From the NCBI RefSeq assembly GCF_002277025.1, contig NZ_NIWD01000011.1, forward strand, positions 144,153 to 208,152: a stretch of DNA of 64,000 nt. The letters run 5' to 3'. The stretch is from Sphingopyxis sp. GW247-27LB (GTDB taxonomy: Bacteria; Pseudomonadota; Alphaproteobacteria; Sphingomonadales; Sphingomonadaceae). The position numbers and the translations under genes are program-made. Shown here in pieces: positions 48,345 to 57,502 of the stretch; position 1 is the first letter of the stretch; every line of letters begins with the position of its first letter. The notes below the pieces were generated by a model, which had not been told where the DNA came from, searched no databases, and saw only the letters and a program-made list of their open reading frames with translations.

Positions 48345-50288
48345 CTATTGGACCGGCGCCGCGCCGGTCAGTTCCTTGCGCAACTGTTCGAGCAGGTCCT
48401 TGTTGATCTTCACCCCGGCGCGGCGTTTCGCCTCGGCGACGAGTTGGCCGACCAACTCGTTGCCGAACGCGGGGCCGAGCGGCTGCGCGATCGCGGCGAC
48501 GCGCTTGGGGTCGATATCCTTGGGGTTCGGGCGGTCGACCTCGCCGAGCGCGATTACCATCCAGCCGCGGTTGCCGGGGATTTCGAGCGTCTTCACGCTG
48601 CCCTGCGCCATCGAGAAAAGGAGCGCGAGCTCGGGCGGGACCGGCTGGCCGTTCTGGCCCAGCTCGGCGCGGCTGCCGCCGATCGTCTGGACCGTGCCGA
48701 TGTTCGGGCCCGCCTCGCGCGCTGCGGCCGCGAGGTCCTTGCCGCCTTCGACCGCCTTGACGATCGCGCGCGCCTTGTCGCGGGCGACCTTCTGCCCCTC
48801 GGCGAGGCGCCAGTCGGCGAGCAGACCGCCGCGGATCTCGGCGAAGGGTGGCGGCGCGGCGGCGACGATCGATTTCACCGCGAACACCGCGAACTTCTCG
48901 TTCTCGACGATCGTCGCGAGCTGGCCTTCGCCTTCGGTGCCGCCCTGAAAGGCTTGTGCGATCATCGGCGCCAATTCGGGGGGCAGGGCGAAGGCAGGCT
49001 GCGCCGGCGCGCGGCCGCTGGGAAGCAGCGCGGGGGTCTCGACGAGCTTGAGCTTGCGGTCGTTTGCGACCTCTTCGATGGCGGCGCCGCCGTTCACCGC
49101 GTCCTGCAGCGAATTATAATAGTCGACGACCGCTTCGTTGGCCTTGTTCTTCGCGAGTTCCTCGCGGATCTCGCCGCTCGCCTCGGCGAGGGTGCGCGCG
49201 GGCTTGACGGTGACATCCTCGATGCGTGCGACGGCCCAGCCGAGCTCGGTCTGTGTCGGGCCGAGCAAGTCGCCCTGCTTCGCGGTGAAGGCGGTCTTGG
49301 CCACCGCGGCGCTGGTGGTCGCAGCATAGGCGGTCTGGGTGAGATCGCCGGTCGTCGCGGCCGAAAGCCCGGCGCCCTGCGCCGCGGCGGTGAGCGACGC
49401 GCCGCCGCGCACCTTGGCCGCGATCGTGTTCGCGGTCGCCTGGTCGGGCGCGATCACCTGCGCGAAGCGGCGCGTCTCGCTGGCGGCGTAGCGCGGCGCG
49501 TTCGCCTTGTAGGCCTCGGCGATTTCGGCGTCCGTGACCGCGGGCACCGCGACGGCGCTGCGGTCGAACAACGCATATTGGATCACCCGGCGTTCGGGGA
49601 TGGTGTAGCGTGCCACATGCTGCGACAGATATTTGCGCAGCGCCGCGTCGCCCGGATCGCTCGTCGGCGCAAAGGGGCTCGCGGGAACGAAGGTCGCGGA
49701 GCCGCGCCGCTTTTCGAGCAGCAGCGCCGCATAGGGCTGCGCCATCGCCGCCGACACGCGCGGCATCCGGCCGATCGGCTCGGCGATCTGTTCGAGGAAC
49801 AGTTGCTGGCGGATATCGCCGCGCAGCTGGGCTTCGCTGATGCCGTTCTGGCGCAGGAAAGCCTGATAAGCCGCCTGGTCGAAGCTGCCCGATACGCCGG
49901 CGAAGATCGGCAGGTCGGCGATACGGCCGTCGACGAGGCGCTTGTTGAGGCCGAAGCCCATATCGTTCGCGAGCTGCTCGAATGCCGCGCCCTCGATCAG
50001 CTGATCGAGCACCTGGTCGAGCCCGCCCGATTCGACGAAGGCCGCCATGGTGAGCCCCGGCTGTTGCTCGCGCGTCTGATTATAAGCGAGCCGCACGCGG
50101 TCGCGCAGTTCGCCGCTGCCGATCTCGGTGCTGCCCACTTTGGCGACATTGGCGCCGCCGAGCCCGCCGAAGGCCGAGTTGCCGGTGACGTCGCTCAGCG
50201 CGAAGGCGATGCCGACGAGAACGACGAAGGCAAGCGCGAGAAACTTGCCGAGCGCGGAGGAAAAGAGGCGGCGGATCGCGGTGATCAT
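48345..50288 (-). CDS. ppiD: PpiD-like SurA-N/parvulin peptidyl-prolyl isomerase
   Basis: Periplasmic chaperone anchored in the inner membrane. 647 aa from the ATG at 50288. One N-terminal helix (LGKFLALAFVVLVGIAFALS), a SurA N-like chaperone region (VAKVGSTEIGSGELRDRVRL, LIEGAAFEQLANDMG), one central parvulin-type domain around 260-360 (RRFAQVIAPDQATANTIAAK, GPTQTELGWAVARIEDV), and a C-terminal domain. The parvulin part is divergent, as in many PpiD proteins, so isomerase activity is uncertain. It precedes trpE by five bases. Confidence 0.88.
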   Translation of the reverse strand: MITAIRRLFSSALGKFLALAFVVLVGIAFALSDVTGNSAFGGLGGANVAKVGSTEIGSGELRDRVRLAYNQTREQQPGLTMAAFVESGGLDQVLDQLIEGAAFEQLANDMGFGLNKRLVDGRIADLPIFAGVSGSFDQAAYQAFLRQNGISEAQLRGDIRQQLFLEQIAEPIGRMPRVSAAMAQPYAALLLEKRRGSATFVPASPFAPTSDPGDAALRKYLSQHVARYTIPERRVIQYALFDRSAVAVPAVTDAEIAEAYKANAPRYAASETRRFAQVIAPDQATANTIAAKVRGGASLTAAAQGAGLSAATTGDLTQTAYAATTSAAVAKTAFTAKQGDLLGPTQTELGWAVARIEDVTVKPARTLAEASGEIREELAKNKANEAVVDYYNSLQDAVNGGAAIEEVANDRKLKLVETPALLPSGRAPAQPAFALPPELAPMIAQAFQGGTEGEGQLATIVENEKFAVFAVKSIVAAAPPPFAEIRGGLLADWRLAEGQKVARDKARAIVKAVEGGKDLAAAAREAGPNIGTVQTIGGSRAELGQNGQPVPPELALLFSMAQGSVKTLEIPGNRGWMVIALGEVDRPNPKDIDPKRVAAIAQPLGPAFGNELVGQLVAEAKRRAGVKINKDLLEQLRKELTGAAPVQ

Positions 50289-50456
50289 CGAACGGGCAAT
50301 CTTTCGAATGGGCGCAAGGAAGGCGCGGTTCGGCGCTGCTTTAGGCGGGTGGCGAACAGGCTTCAAGGCGGGAAAGGCTTTTCCACCCGGCTTGCCTATG
50401 GCTGGTCCGCAAGGCTAGGGCGCTCGCAATCGAAACCAACAGCACGGAGTGGAGCG

Positions 50457-51200
50457 ATGGCGCGGCGCAAATATGTGGTCGGCAACTGGAAGATGAACGG
50501 TCTGCGCGCGGCGCTCGGCGAGGCTGAGGCGATCTTTGCCGCGGCGCGCGGCCACGCCGCGGTCGACGTCGCACTCTGCCCGCCCTTCACGCTGATCGGC
50601 GCGATGGCGGCGACCGGCGGCAGCGTTGGCGGGCAGGACTGCCACGCGCAGGCCTCGGGCGCCTTCACCGGATCGGTCTCGGCGCCGATGCTCGCCGATG
50701 CCGGTGCGCGCCTGGTCATCGTCGGACACAGCGAGCGGCGCGAGGGATTCGGTGAGACCAACGCCGACGTGAAGGCGAAGGCCGAGGCGGCGCTCGCCGC
50801 GGGACTGGCGGTGATCCTGTGTGTCGGCGAATCCCGCGCGGTACGCGAATCGGGCGGCGCGATCGACCATGTGCTGAAGCAGGTGCGCGAATCGCTGCCC
50901 GACGATTTCGAGCGCGCGGCGCTCGCCATCGCCTATGAACCGATCTGGGCGATCGGCACCGGGCTGGTCCCGACGACCGAGGATGTGGCGGCGATGCACG
51001 GATCGATCCGTGCCGCGCTATCCGAACGGATCGGCGCCGGCGCGGCCGAGGTTCGCATCCTTTATGGCGGCTCGGTCACCGGCGACAATGCCGCCGAACT
51101 GCTCGGCGCGGGCGACGTCGACGGCGCGCTCGTCGGCGGCGCGAGCCTGACCGCGGCGAAATTCGTGCCGATCGTCGAGGCCGCGGGGATGCTGGGGTAG
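50457..51200 (+). CDS. tpiA: Triosephosphate isomerase
   Basis: Interconverts DHAP and glyceraldehyde-3-phosphate. 247 aa from the ATG at 50457. Active residues: N10 and K12 (VVGNWKMN), H91 (IVGHSERRE) and E161 (AYEPIWAIGTG); phosphate-binding YGGSVTGDN near the end and VDGALVGGASL follow. GGAG lies just upstream. Divergent from ppiD. An upstream continuation of the frame is only the complement of ppiD. Confidence 0.97.
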   Translation: MARRKYVVGNWKMNGLRAALGEAEAIFAAARGHAAVDVALCPPFTLIGAMAATGGSVGGQDCHAQASGAFTGSVSAPMLADAGARLVIVGHSERREGFGETNADVKAKAEAALAAGLAVILCVGESRAVRESGGAIDHVLKQVRESLPDDFERAALAIAYEPIWAIGTGLVPTTEDVAAMHGSIRAALSERIGAGAAEVRILYGGSVTGDNAAELLGAGDVDGALVGGASLTAAKFVPIVEAAGMLG

Positions 51201-51240
51201 TTTGCCTGCTTGTCGGCTTGCGACCGATAGCGGCCATATC

Positions 51241-51362
51241 TTCTCCCCTCCCGCAGGCGGGAGGGGTCGGGGGTGGGCAGCGAGGGGGCAAGAGCCCACC
51301 CCGCTGCGGCTAGGCAGCAAGCTGCCAAGCCTCGCTGCCCCTCCCGCCTGCGGGAGGGGGCA
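51241..51362. repeat. Intergenic palindromic repeat, CCCTCCCGCAGGCGGGAGG type
   Basis: Each end is itself a palindrome (CTCCCGCAGGCGGGAG left, CTCCCGCCTGCGGGAG right), and a middle stem (CTTGGCAG region around GGCAGCAAGCTGCC) lies between. It occupies most of the 300-base gap between tpiA and secG. A separate 16-base perfect palindrome, GAAGCCGCGCGGCTTC, lies at 51422-51437 in the secG leader. No other gene is visible in 51201-51500. Confidence 0.8.
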
Positions 51363-51500
51363 TCAAATCAACCTTCAGACGACAGATCCCCAACCCAATG
51401 CCGATGACGCGCTTCTTCCTTGAAGCCGCGCGGCTTCGTCTCTATGTGCGCCTGCGACTATGGCCTCATGCGGGGCTGTTCACGCTTTCGGGAAATTTCG

Positions 51501-51941
51501 ATGTCCAGCCTCTTTACCTTCCTGCTCGTCGTCCAGGCCGTCGTCGCGGCCGCGATGATCGGCGTCATCCTGATGCAGAAGTCGGAAGGCGGCGGGCTGG
51601 GGGTCGGGGGCAGCCCGGCGGGCCTGTTGTCGGCGCGGGGCGCTGCGGATTTCCTGACCCGCGCGACGACGATCCTCGCCTGCCTGTTCGTCGGCCTGTC
51701 GATCGTTCTTGCCGCGATGGCGTCGGTCGGGCGCAGCGGCTCGACCATCGACACCTCGCTGTCGAAGACCGCGCAGCAGTCGAGCGGCACGCCCTCTTCG
51801 TCGCTGACCGGTCAGGCGCCCACGGCGCCGAACGCGGCGCAGCCCGCCGCTCCGGCGAGCGACGACCCGCTGGCGGCCGCGGCCGCGGCGGCGAACCAGC
51901 CGGCTCAGACGCCCGCTCAAAACGCTCCTGCCAAGAAATAA
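51501..51941 (+). CDS. secG: Preprotein translocase subunit SecG
   Basis: Small subunit of the SecYEG channel. 146 aa from the ATG at 51501. Two helices (LFTFLLVVQAVVAAAMIGVI; TTILACLFVGLSIVLAAMA) flank the conserved LMQKSEGGGLGVGGSPAGL, then GARGAADFLTRATT-like loop (SARGAADFLTRATT here). A Ser/Ala/Pro-rich tail of about 60 residues follows, as usual in alphaproteobacteria. Earlier in-frame starts lie in the leader. Confidence 0.94.
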   Translation: MSSLFTFLLVVQAVVAAAMIGVILMQKSEGGGLGVGGSPAGLLSARGAADFLTRATTILACLFVGLSIVLAAMASVGRSGSTIDTSLSKTAQQSSGTPSSSLTGQAPTAPNAAQPAAPASDDPLAAAAAAANQPAQTPAQNAPAKK

Positions 51942-51947
51942 GCCGCT

Positions 51948-52022
51948 CCGCCTCTGAGGCGGCGCGCGCGTTCGCGCGGCGGAATTTTTTCCGCCGCATG
52001 TGATTCGACGGCTTGCGCCGTC
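51948..52022 (+). other. Run of hairpins between secG and pyrG
   Basis: Four successive stem-loops: CCGCCT/AGGCGG (51948-51962), GCGCG/CGCGC (51966-51977), GCGGCGGAA/TTCCGCCGC with loop TTTT (51976-51997), and GACGGC/GCCGTC with loop TTGC (52007-52022). The second and third overlap and could be alternatives. It probably marks the secG transcript end or structures the pyrG leader. Confidence 0.55.
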
Positions 52023-52051
52023 ACCCCTCCTTTGAGTAAGTCTTTCCTCCC

Positions 52052-53683
52052 ATGGCGCGGTTCATTTTCATCACCGGCGGCGTGGTCTCCTCCCTTGGCA
52101 AAGGTCTGATGGCGGCAAGCCTCGCGGCCCTGTTGCAGGCGCGGGGATTTCGCGTGCGCATTCGCAAGTTCGATCCCTATCTGAACGTCGATCCGGGCAC
52201 CATGTCGCCCTATCAGCACGGCGAGGTCTATGTGACCGACGACGGGGCGGAAACCGACCTCGACCTCGGCCATTACGAGCGCTTCACCGGCGTCGCGGCG
52301 CGGCAGAGCGACAATGTCACCTCGGGCCGGATCTATCAGCAGATCATCACCAAGGAGCGCCGCGGCGACTATCTGGGCGCGACGGTGCAGGTGGTTCCGC
52401 ACGTCACCGACGCGATCAAGGCCTTCGCCCGCGCCGAGACCGACGACCTCGATTTCGTGCTGTGCGAGATCGGCGGCACCGTCGGTGACATCGAATCGCT
52501 GCCGTTCATCGAGGCGATCCGCCAGCTGAGGAACGAGGAAGGCCGCGAGAACACGCTGTCCGTTCACGTCACGCTCGTCCCCTATATCGCCGCCGCGGGC
52601 GAGCTGAAGACCAAGCCGACCCAGCACAGCGTGCGCGAACTCGCGTCGCTGGGCGTCCAGCCCGACATCCTGCTCTGCCGCTGCGAAAAGCCGCTCCCCG
52701 ACGGCGAACGCGCCAAGATCGCGCAATTCTGCAACGTGCGGAAGGAAGCGGTGATCCCGGCGCTCGACGCCGATTCCATCTATTCGGTGCCGGTCCAATA
52801 TCATGGCGAGGGGCTCGATTCCGAAGTCCTGCGCGCCTTCGGCATCCATGACGCGCCCGACCCCGATCTGACGGCCTGGTACGACATCATGGACCGCAAG
52901 CAGCACCCCGAGGGCGAGGTGACGATCGGCGTCGTCGGCAAATATGTCTCGCTGCCCGACGCTTATAAGTCGCTCAACGAAGCGCTGGTCCACGGCGGCA
53001 TGGCGCACCGGGTCAAGGTCAATATCCGCTGGCTCGACGCCGAGATGTTCGAGCGCGACGAGGATCTGGCGGCCAATCTCGAGCCGATGCACGGCATCCT
53101 CGTTCCCGGCGGCTTCGGCGAGCGCGGGTCGGAAGGGAAGATCGCGAGCGTCCGCTTCGCGCGCGAACGCGGCGTGCCCTTTCTCGGCATCTGCCTTGGC
53201 ATGCAGATGGCGTGCATCGAGGCGGCGCGCAACACGAGCGGGATCGCGAAGGCATCGAGCACCGAATTCGGGCCCACCGACGAGCCCGTCGTCGGCCTGA
53301 TCACCGAATGGATGAGCGCCGAGGGGCTGCAGCAGCGCGGCGCCGACACCGACATGGGCGGGACGATGCGGCTCGGCGCCTATGAGGCGAAGCTGTCGCC
53401 CAACAGCCATGTCGCGAGCATCTATGGCGCGAACGACATCAGCGAACGCCACCGCCACCGCTACGAAGTCAACGGCGCCTATCGCGACGCCCTCGAAAAG
53501 GGCGGTCTGGTCTTTTCAGGCCTGTCGCCCGATGGCATGCTGCCCGAAATCGTCGAGCGGCCCGACCATCCGTGGTTCATCGGGGTGCAGTTCCACCCCG
53601 AGCTGAAGTCGAAGCCGTTCGATCCGCATCCGCTGTTCGCGGGCTTCATCGAGGCGGCGGTCAAGCAGAGTCGGCTGGTCTGA
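52052..53683 (+). CDS. pyrG: CTP synthase
   Basis: Makes CTP from UTP and glutamine. 543 aa. Synthase domain: [58 protein letters not shown]. Amidotransferase domain: [13 protein letters not shown]381 in [15 protein letters not shown], and the closing [10 protein letters not shown]. It starts with the standard [11 protein letters not shown] Crp-type gene follows 25 bases later. Confidence 0.97.
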   Translation: MARFIFITGGVVSSLGKGLMAASLAALLQARGFRVRIRKFDPYLNVDPGTMSPYQHGEVYVTDDGAETDLDLGHYERFTGVAARQSDNVTSGRIYQQIITKERRGDYLGATVQVVPHVTDAIKAFARAETDDLDFVLCEIGGTVGDIESLPFIEAIRQLRNEEGRENTLSVHVTLVPYIAAAGELKTKPTQHSVRELASLGVQPDILLCRCEKPLPDGERAKIAQFCNVRKEAVIPALDADSIYSVPVQYHGEGLDSEVLRAFGIHDAPDPDLTAWYDIMDRKQHPEGEVTIGVVGKYVSLPDAYKSLNEALVHGGMAHRVKVNIRWLDAEMFERDEDLAANLEPMHGILVPGGFGERGSEGKIASVRFARERGVPFLGICLGMQMACIEAARNTSGIAKASSTEFGPTDEPVVGLITEWMSAEGLQQRGADTDMGGTMRLGAYEAKLSPNSHVASIYGANDISERHRHRYEVNGAYRDALEKGGLVFSGLSPDGMLPEIVERPDHPWFIGVQFHPELKSKPFDPHPLFAGFIEAAVKQSRLV

Positions 53684-53708
53684 CGCGGCACAGGGAAGGA
53701 CAGGGGCA

Positions 53709-54395
53709 ATGGATCACGCGAAACTCGCCGAACTTCAGGGCCCCGACAGCATCTTTTCGGGGCTGATCGTTGACGATTGGGCCGACATCGCGGGCCGCGC
53801 GGTGGAGCTCCGGTTCGTCAAGGGCAAGGAATTGCTGAGCCAGGGCGATACCGGCGACAGCCTGCTGATCCTGACCGAAGGCAGCGCGCGCGTCTCGCTG
53901 CTCACCGCGAACGGGCGCGAGATCGTCCTCGCCTACGCCGAGCCCGGCGCGGTGCTGGGCGAGATCGCCCTGCTCGACGGCGGCGAGCGCACCGCATCGG
54001 TGATCGCGACGAGCGCGGGCACGGCGCTTCAGCTCGGCCGCAACGCGATGCGCGATTTTGTGACCAGCCACCCCGATTTCGCCTGGTCGCTGATGCAGCA
54101 GCTCGCGCGACGGCTGCGCACCGCCGACCAGACGATCGAAAGCGACCGCGCCTACGCCTCGGGCCCGCGCCTCGCGCGCTACCTCAAGCGCCTGATCCGC
54201 AAGGACAGCCCCGACGCGGTCGCGCGCGTCGAGCTCAGCCAGACCGAACTCGGCAATTTCGCCGGCATGAGCCGCGAACATATCAACCGGCAACTGAAAA
54301 GCTGGGAAGAATCGGGTGTGATCGCGCTCGACCAGGGCCGGGTGCGGGTGCTCGATCCCGAGATGCTCGAGGATATCAGCGAAGTCGAAGGGTAG
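53709..54395 (+). CDS. Crp/Fnr-family transcriptional regulator
   Basis: 228 aa. N-terminal cyclic-nucleotide-binding-like domain (LLSQGDTGDSLLILTEGSAR, GAVLGEIALLDGGERTASVI) and C-terminal winged HTH (LSQTELGNFAGMSREHINRQ, then LKSWEESGVIAL). No Cys cluster, so not an Fnr oxygen sensor. The GEIALLDGGERTAS motif is close to the cAMP-binding phosphate cassette, but whether it binds cAMP is uncertain. It sits 25 bases after pyrG. Confidence 0.88.
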   Translation: MDHAKLAELQGPDSIFSGLIVDDWADIAGRAVELRFVKGKELLSQGDTGDSLLILTEGSARVSLLTANGREIVLAYAEPGAVLGEIALLDGGERTASVIATSAGTALQLGRNAMRDFVTSHPDFAWSLMQQLARRLRTADQTIESDRAYASGPRLARYLKRLIRKDSPDAVARVELSQTELGNFAGMSREHINRQLKSWEESGVIALDQGRVRVLDPEMLEDISEVEG

Positions 54396-54428
54396 GGGCG
54401 AAGGCGGTTTCAGCCGAAGACAGAACTC

Positions 54429-54550
54429 TCCGACGTGTACCCCGGCGAAAGCCGGGGCCCAGGGCGGTAAAAAACCAGCGCCGCGTGACTACGCCCTAGG
54501 CCCCGGCTTTCGCCGGGGTACACAGTGGACGGGAAACGCCCGCTCCCCAC
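54429..54550. repeat. 122-nt intergenic repeat, copy 2 (core inverted)
   Basis: Left flank and arm 54429-54460, core 54461-54497, right arm and flank 54498-54550. The arms GTGTACCCCGGCGAAAGCCG and CGGCTTTCGCCGGGGTACAC are exact complements over 25 bases. The flanks match copy 1 in the same orientation, whereas the core matches only in reverse complement. It lies between the convergent Crp-type gene and the coiled-coil protein gene. Confidence 0.85.
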
Positions 54551-54594
54551 TCTAAAGGCGTCGTAATGTCTTCTCTCGCACGACGGCCTGGAAA

Positions 54595-56967
54595 TCAGTT
54601 CCGCAGCCGGTCGATCGCTTGCGCGAGCGCGACGTAGAGCTTGCCGATGTCCGACGAGAGCAGGGTGACGCTGATCGCCGAGCCGTCGCGCGCGCCGATG
54701 AGCAGGCGCAGCATCGCCTCGAAATCGTGGATGAACTGGTTGACCGCGGCGTGGAAGCCGTCGTCGGCCTGATAGAGGCGCAGGATTTCCTTCGCCTCGC
54801 TGTTCTCGACCAGCTTGACCGCGCGCCGCGCGAAGACGCCGCGGTCGCCCTTCAGATAGGCGTCCCATGCGGTGTCGCTGACTTCGCTCGACAATATCTT
54901 GGTGAGGTCGATCGCGGTCGATTTGAGCGCCTCGGTGAGCAGCCCCGCCTGTTTCGCCAGCGAATCGCGATCCGACGCGGCGATGGCCTGATCGGCCTCG
55001 CGCGCGCGCTGTTCGACGCTGGCGCTGGTGTCCATGATGGTGATGAGCTGGCGCATCAGCCGGTCGGCGGCGCCGTTCGCGGCCTCGACAGCGCGCTGCG
55101 AAGCTTCCTCGATCGCGCCGAGCTGCGCCATGATCTCGGTCTTGAACGCGGCGTCGATCGCCTCGGTCGCGGTCGCCTGCATCGCGTCGCGTGCGCCGGC
55201 GACGAGCTTGTCGAGCGTCTGCCGCGCCTCGTCGGCGGCGCTGTCGGCGGTCGTGCGCACCTCGCCCAGCGTCGCGATCATTCGCGCGCCGCCCTGTTCG
55301 GCGAACTCGTCGGCACCGGCGCGCAGCTTCGCCAGCGCGGCATCGGCTTCGGCGAGCGAGGCACTGAGGCGCTCGGCCAGGGCCTGCTGGCTTTCGGCAT
55401 GGCCCGCCATCTTGCCCTCGTTCGTCTGCAAGGTCGATTGGACCGCATTGACGTGCGACAGGGTCGACTGCGCGACCAGCTCCGACGCCTCGAGCATCGG
55501 CTTGATCTGCGCCAGCGCCGTCTGCGTGGTCTGGCCGTGCGTCGCCATGCGATCGAGCGCATGCGGCAGCGTCTCGTCGAGCTCGCGCGTCACCGCGTCG
55601 AGCGCGAGCAGCAGCGATTCGGCATGGGTGATGAGCTGATGCGCCGAGCCGTTGCCGCTCTGCACCTCGGCCATGAAGGCCGCGAGCTGGCCCTTGGTAT
55701 CGTCGATCGCGCGGCCGATGACGCCTGTGCTCGCCGACACGCTGACGTCGAGGACCTCGAACTGCTGCCTGACCTCGGCGACATGCGCCTTGATGCGTTC
55801 GGCGAGCGCTTCGCTCGCCGCGCCGTGACCCGCGATCTGCTCGCCGATTTCAGCACCCGCGGCGCGCGCCGCCGCAAGCCGCGCGTCCATGTCGGTGGCC
55901 GCCGTGTCGACACCTTCGCGGAACTGGCGCCAGTTCGCTTCGATCTGCTCGCCCATCGCCGCGACGGTTGCGCTCATCTCGTCGCGCGCCGACGCCGCCG
56001 AATGGGTGATCTGCGCGAGCGCGGTGCCGTGCGCGCCGGTGACCTGCGCCGACGCCGCGAGCAGCGCCGCCTCGGTCTCGCTGGTCCGCTCCTGGAGCGA
56101 GGCGATCGCATCGGAGAGGCTCGCGGCCGAGGCTTCGCCGGTCTGCGCAGCCTTCGCCGCTTCCTCGGCGAGCGCGGCGAGTTTGGCCTCGAGCCCGGCG
56201 CCCTGCTGATGCGCGACGAGCCCCGCCTCGCGGAAATTGACCGCGAGCCGTTGCGCGACGTCGTCGATCCGCGGCAATCCCGCGAGCAGTCCGTCCATGC
56301 GCTGCATCGCGACATCGCCCGACCGCGCAAGCTGGTCGTTGGCATTGGCGATCACCGACGCATTGCTCGCGAGCTTGTCGCTGCTTTCGTGCAGCCGCGC
56401 GACCGCGTCGAGCCCGAGCTGCTGGACGATCTTCGCCTGTTCGGCGAGCTGCTTTTGCGCATCGGCGAGGTGGAGGCTCAGCGAGTGCATCGAGAGGCCG
56501 AGCGCCTGGTTCTCGTCGCGCAGCGCCGCGGCGACGCGGGCGAAGCGCGCCTGTTCGGAGCGGCTCGACCGTAGCGCTGCCATCCACAGCACGAGGAGAA
56601 GGGTAAGCGGCATCGCAATGGTCGCGACGAGCGCCGGCCATTCGGCGAGCGTCGGCGAGCGGCTGAAGCGTGCGGTCGCGACCGTCAGCGCGAAGCCGGT
56701 CCACAGGAGGCCCGCGACGACGAGCAGCGCGGGAAGGCGGTCGCGCCAGGGGGAGGGTGACGGCGGTGCCTCGTCCGGTTCGTCGCTGTCGACCAGCGCC
56801 GAGCGGTCGAGCCAGTCGCGTTCGGCGGGCGCTTCGATCCCAGCCGCGGCCATCTCCTCCGCCGGCGCGCTTTCGGGCGCGGCGGTTTCGGCGGGCGCTG
56901 CTTCGTCCGCATCCTGGCTTGCTGCGGAATTCCGCCACAATCCGACGATCTTCTTGTCCCCCGTCAT
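54595..56967 (-). CDS. Large membrane protein with long coiled coil
   Basis: Function not recognised. 790 aa. Order: an acidic, Ala/Pro-rich cytoplasmic tail (1 to about 75), two membrane helices (LPALLVVAGLLWTGFALTVA; WPALVATIAMPLTLLLVLW), then about 550 residues of heptad-rich helix (KQLAEQAKIVQQLG, LDAVARLHESSDKLASNASV) reminiscent of methyl-accepting or septum-site proteins, and a globular C-terminus (TAWDAYLKGDRGVFARRAVK, FEAMLRLLIGARDGSAISV). It has no HAMP or chemotaxis hairpin signature. Divergent, by 69 bases, from the HPt-like gene. Confidence 0.75.
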   Translation of the reverse strand: MTGDKKIVGLWRNSAASQDADEAAPAETAAPESAPAEEMAAAGIEAPAERDWLDRSALVDSDEPDEAPPSPSPWRDRLPALLVVAGLLWTGFALTVATARFSRSPTLAEWPALVATIAMPLTLLLVLWMAALRSSRSEQARFARVAAALRDENQALGLSMHSLSLHLADAQKQLAEQAKIVQQLGLDAVARLHESSDKLASNASVIANANDQLARSGDVAMQRMDGLLAGLPRIDDVAQRLAVNFREAGLVAHQQGAGLEAKLAALAEEAAKAAQTGEASAASLSDAIASLQERTSETEAALLAASAQVTGAHGTALAQITHSAASARDEMSATVAAMGEQIEANWRQFREGVDTAATDMDARLAAARAAGAEIGEQIAGHGAASEALAERIKAHVAEVRQQFEVLDVSVSASTGVIGRAIDDTKGQLAAFMAEVQSGNGSAHQLITHAESLLLALDAVTRELDETLPHALDRMATHGQTTQTALAQIKPMLEASELVAQSTLSHVNAVQSTLQTNEGKMAGHAESQQALAERLSASLAEADAALAKLRAGADEFAEQGGARMIATLGEVRTTADSAADEARQTLDKLVAGARDAMQATATEAIDAAFKTEIMAQLGAIEEASQRAVEAANGAADRLMRQLITIMDTSASVEQRAREADQAIAASDRDSLAKQAGLLTEALKSTAIDLTKILSSEVSDTAWDAYLKGDRGVFARRAVKLVENSEAKEILRLYQADDGFHAAVNQFIHDFEAMLRLLIGARDGSAISVTLLSSDIGKLYVALAQAIDRLRN

Positions 56968-57036
56968 ATCACCATCTTACCCATCAAACGCCCCGCGCGA
57001 AACGGAAACTTAACCACAATATGACAGGGCTGTGGA

Positions 57037-57333
57037 ATGTCTTTCGACAGTGGCCCCCTCGACCGGTATCTCAGCGCCGCGGTCGGCGACGACGCGGCGA
57101 TGGCGCTCGACCTGCGCGGCGCCTTCGCCGACAGCGCGCGCGACCTCAGCGACCTGATGCGCCGCGCCCGCTGCGACGCGAACTGGCATGTCGCGGCGCT
57201 CCGCCTCAAGGGGCTCGCCGCCACTTTCGGCATCGTTCCGCTGATCGAACTCGCCGAAGAGGCGATGGCCGGCGCGCCGGGCGATCCCGCCGTGCTGCGT
57301 CAGATCAATAAGGCGATCGAGACCCTCGCCTAG
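57037..57333 (+). CDS. HPt-like protein lacking the phospho-acceptor histidine
   Basis: 98 aa. The segment WHVAALRLKGLAATFGIVPL, then IELAEEAMAG, follows the HPt consensus (A-A-H-x-L-K-G-x-A ... G ... L ... A ... E), but the position of the His is L55. K58 and G59 of the LKG motif are retained. Length and all-helical content fit the HPt fold. It may be a decoy or a protein-binding remnant. A TTAACC half-site lies in its 69-base upstream gap. Confidence 0.75.
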   Translation: MSFDSGPLDRYLSAAVGDDAAMALDLRGAFADSARDLSDLMRRARCDANWHVAALRLKGLAATFGIVPLIELAEEAMAGAPGDPAVLRQINKAIETLA

Positions 57334-57502
57334 GCGCCGCGCGACAAAGCGGGTTCAATCCCCGTTCAGCCGCATCCTGACATCCGAATATCGACCACGG
57401 CCGTCTTGCCTTGGCAACGCTTGACGTTTAGCCGCGTTACCGAACCGCGGCCGAACCGGCGCATGTCCGGGCAAGGCGGCCATTTCATAGGAGAGATTCA
57501 CA

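Noticed and set aside
48348..50456. Long plus-strand frame continuous with tpiA
   Set aside because: It is the complement of ppiD; tpiA is complete from the ATG at 50457 with a ribosome-binding site and the standard N-terminus.
44303..54550. CRISPR-like reading of the intergenic repeats
   Set aside because: Each copy is isolated, without regularly spaced repeats, spacers or cas genes.
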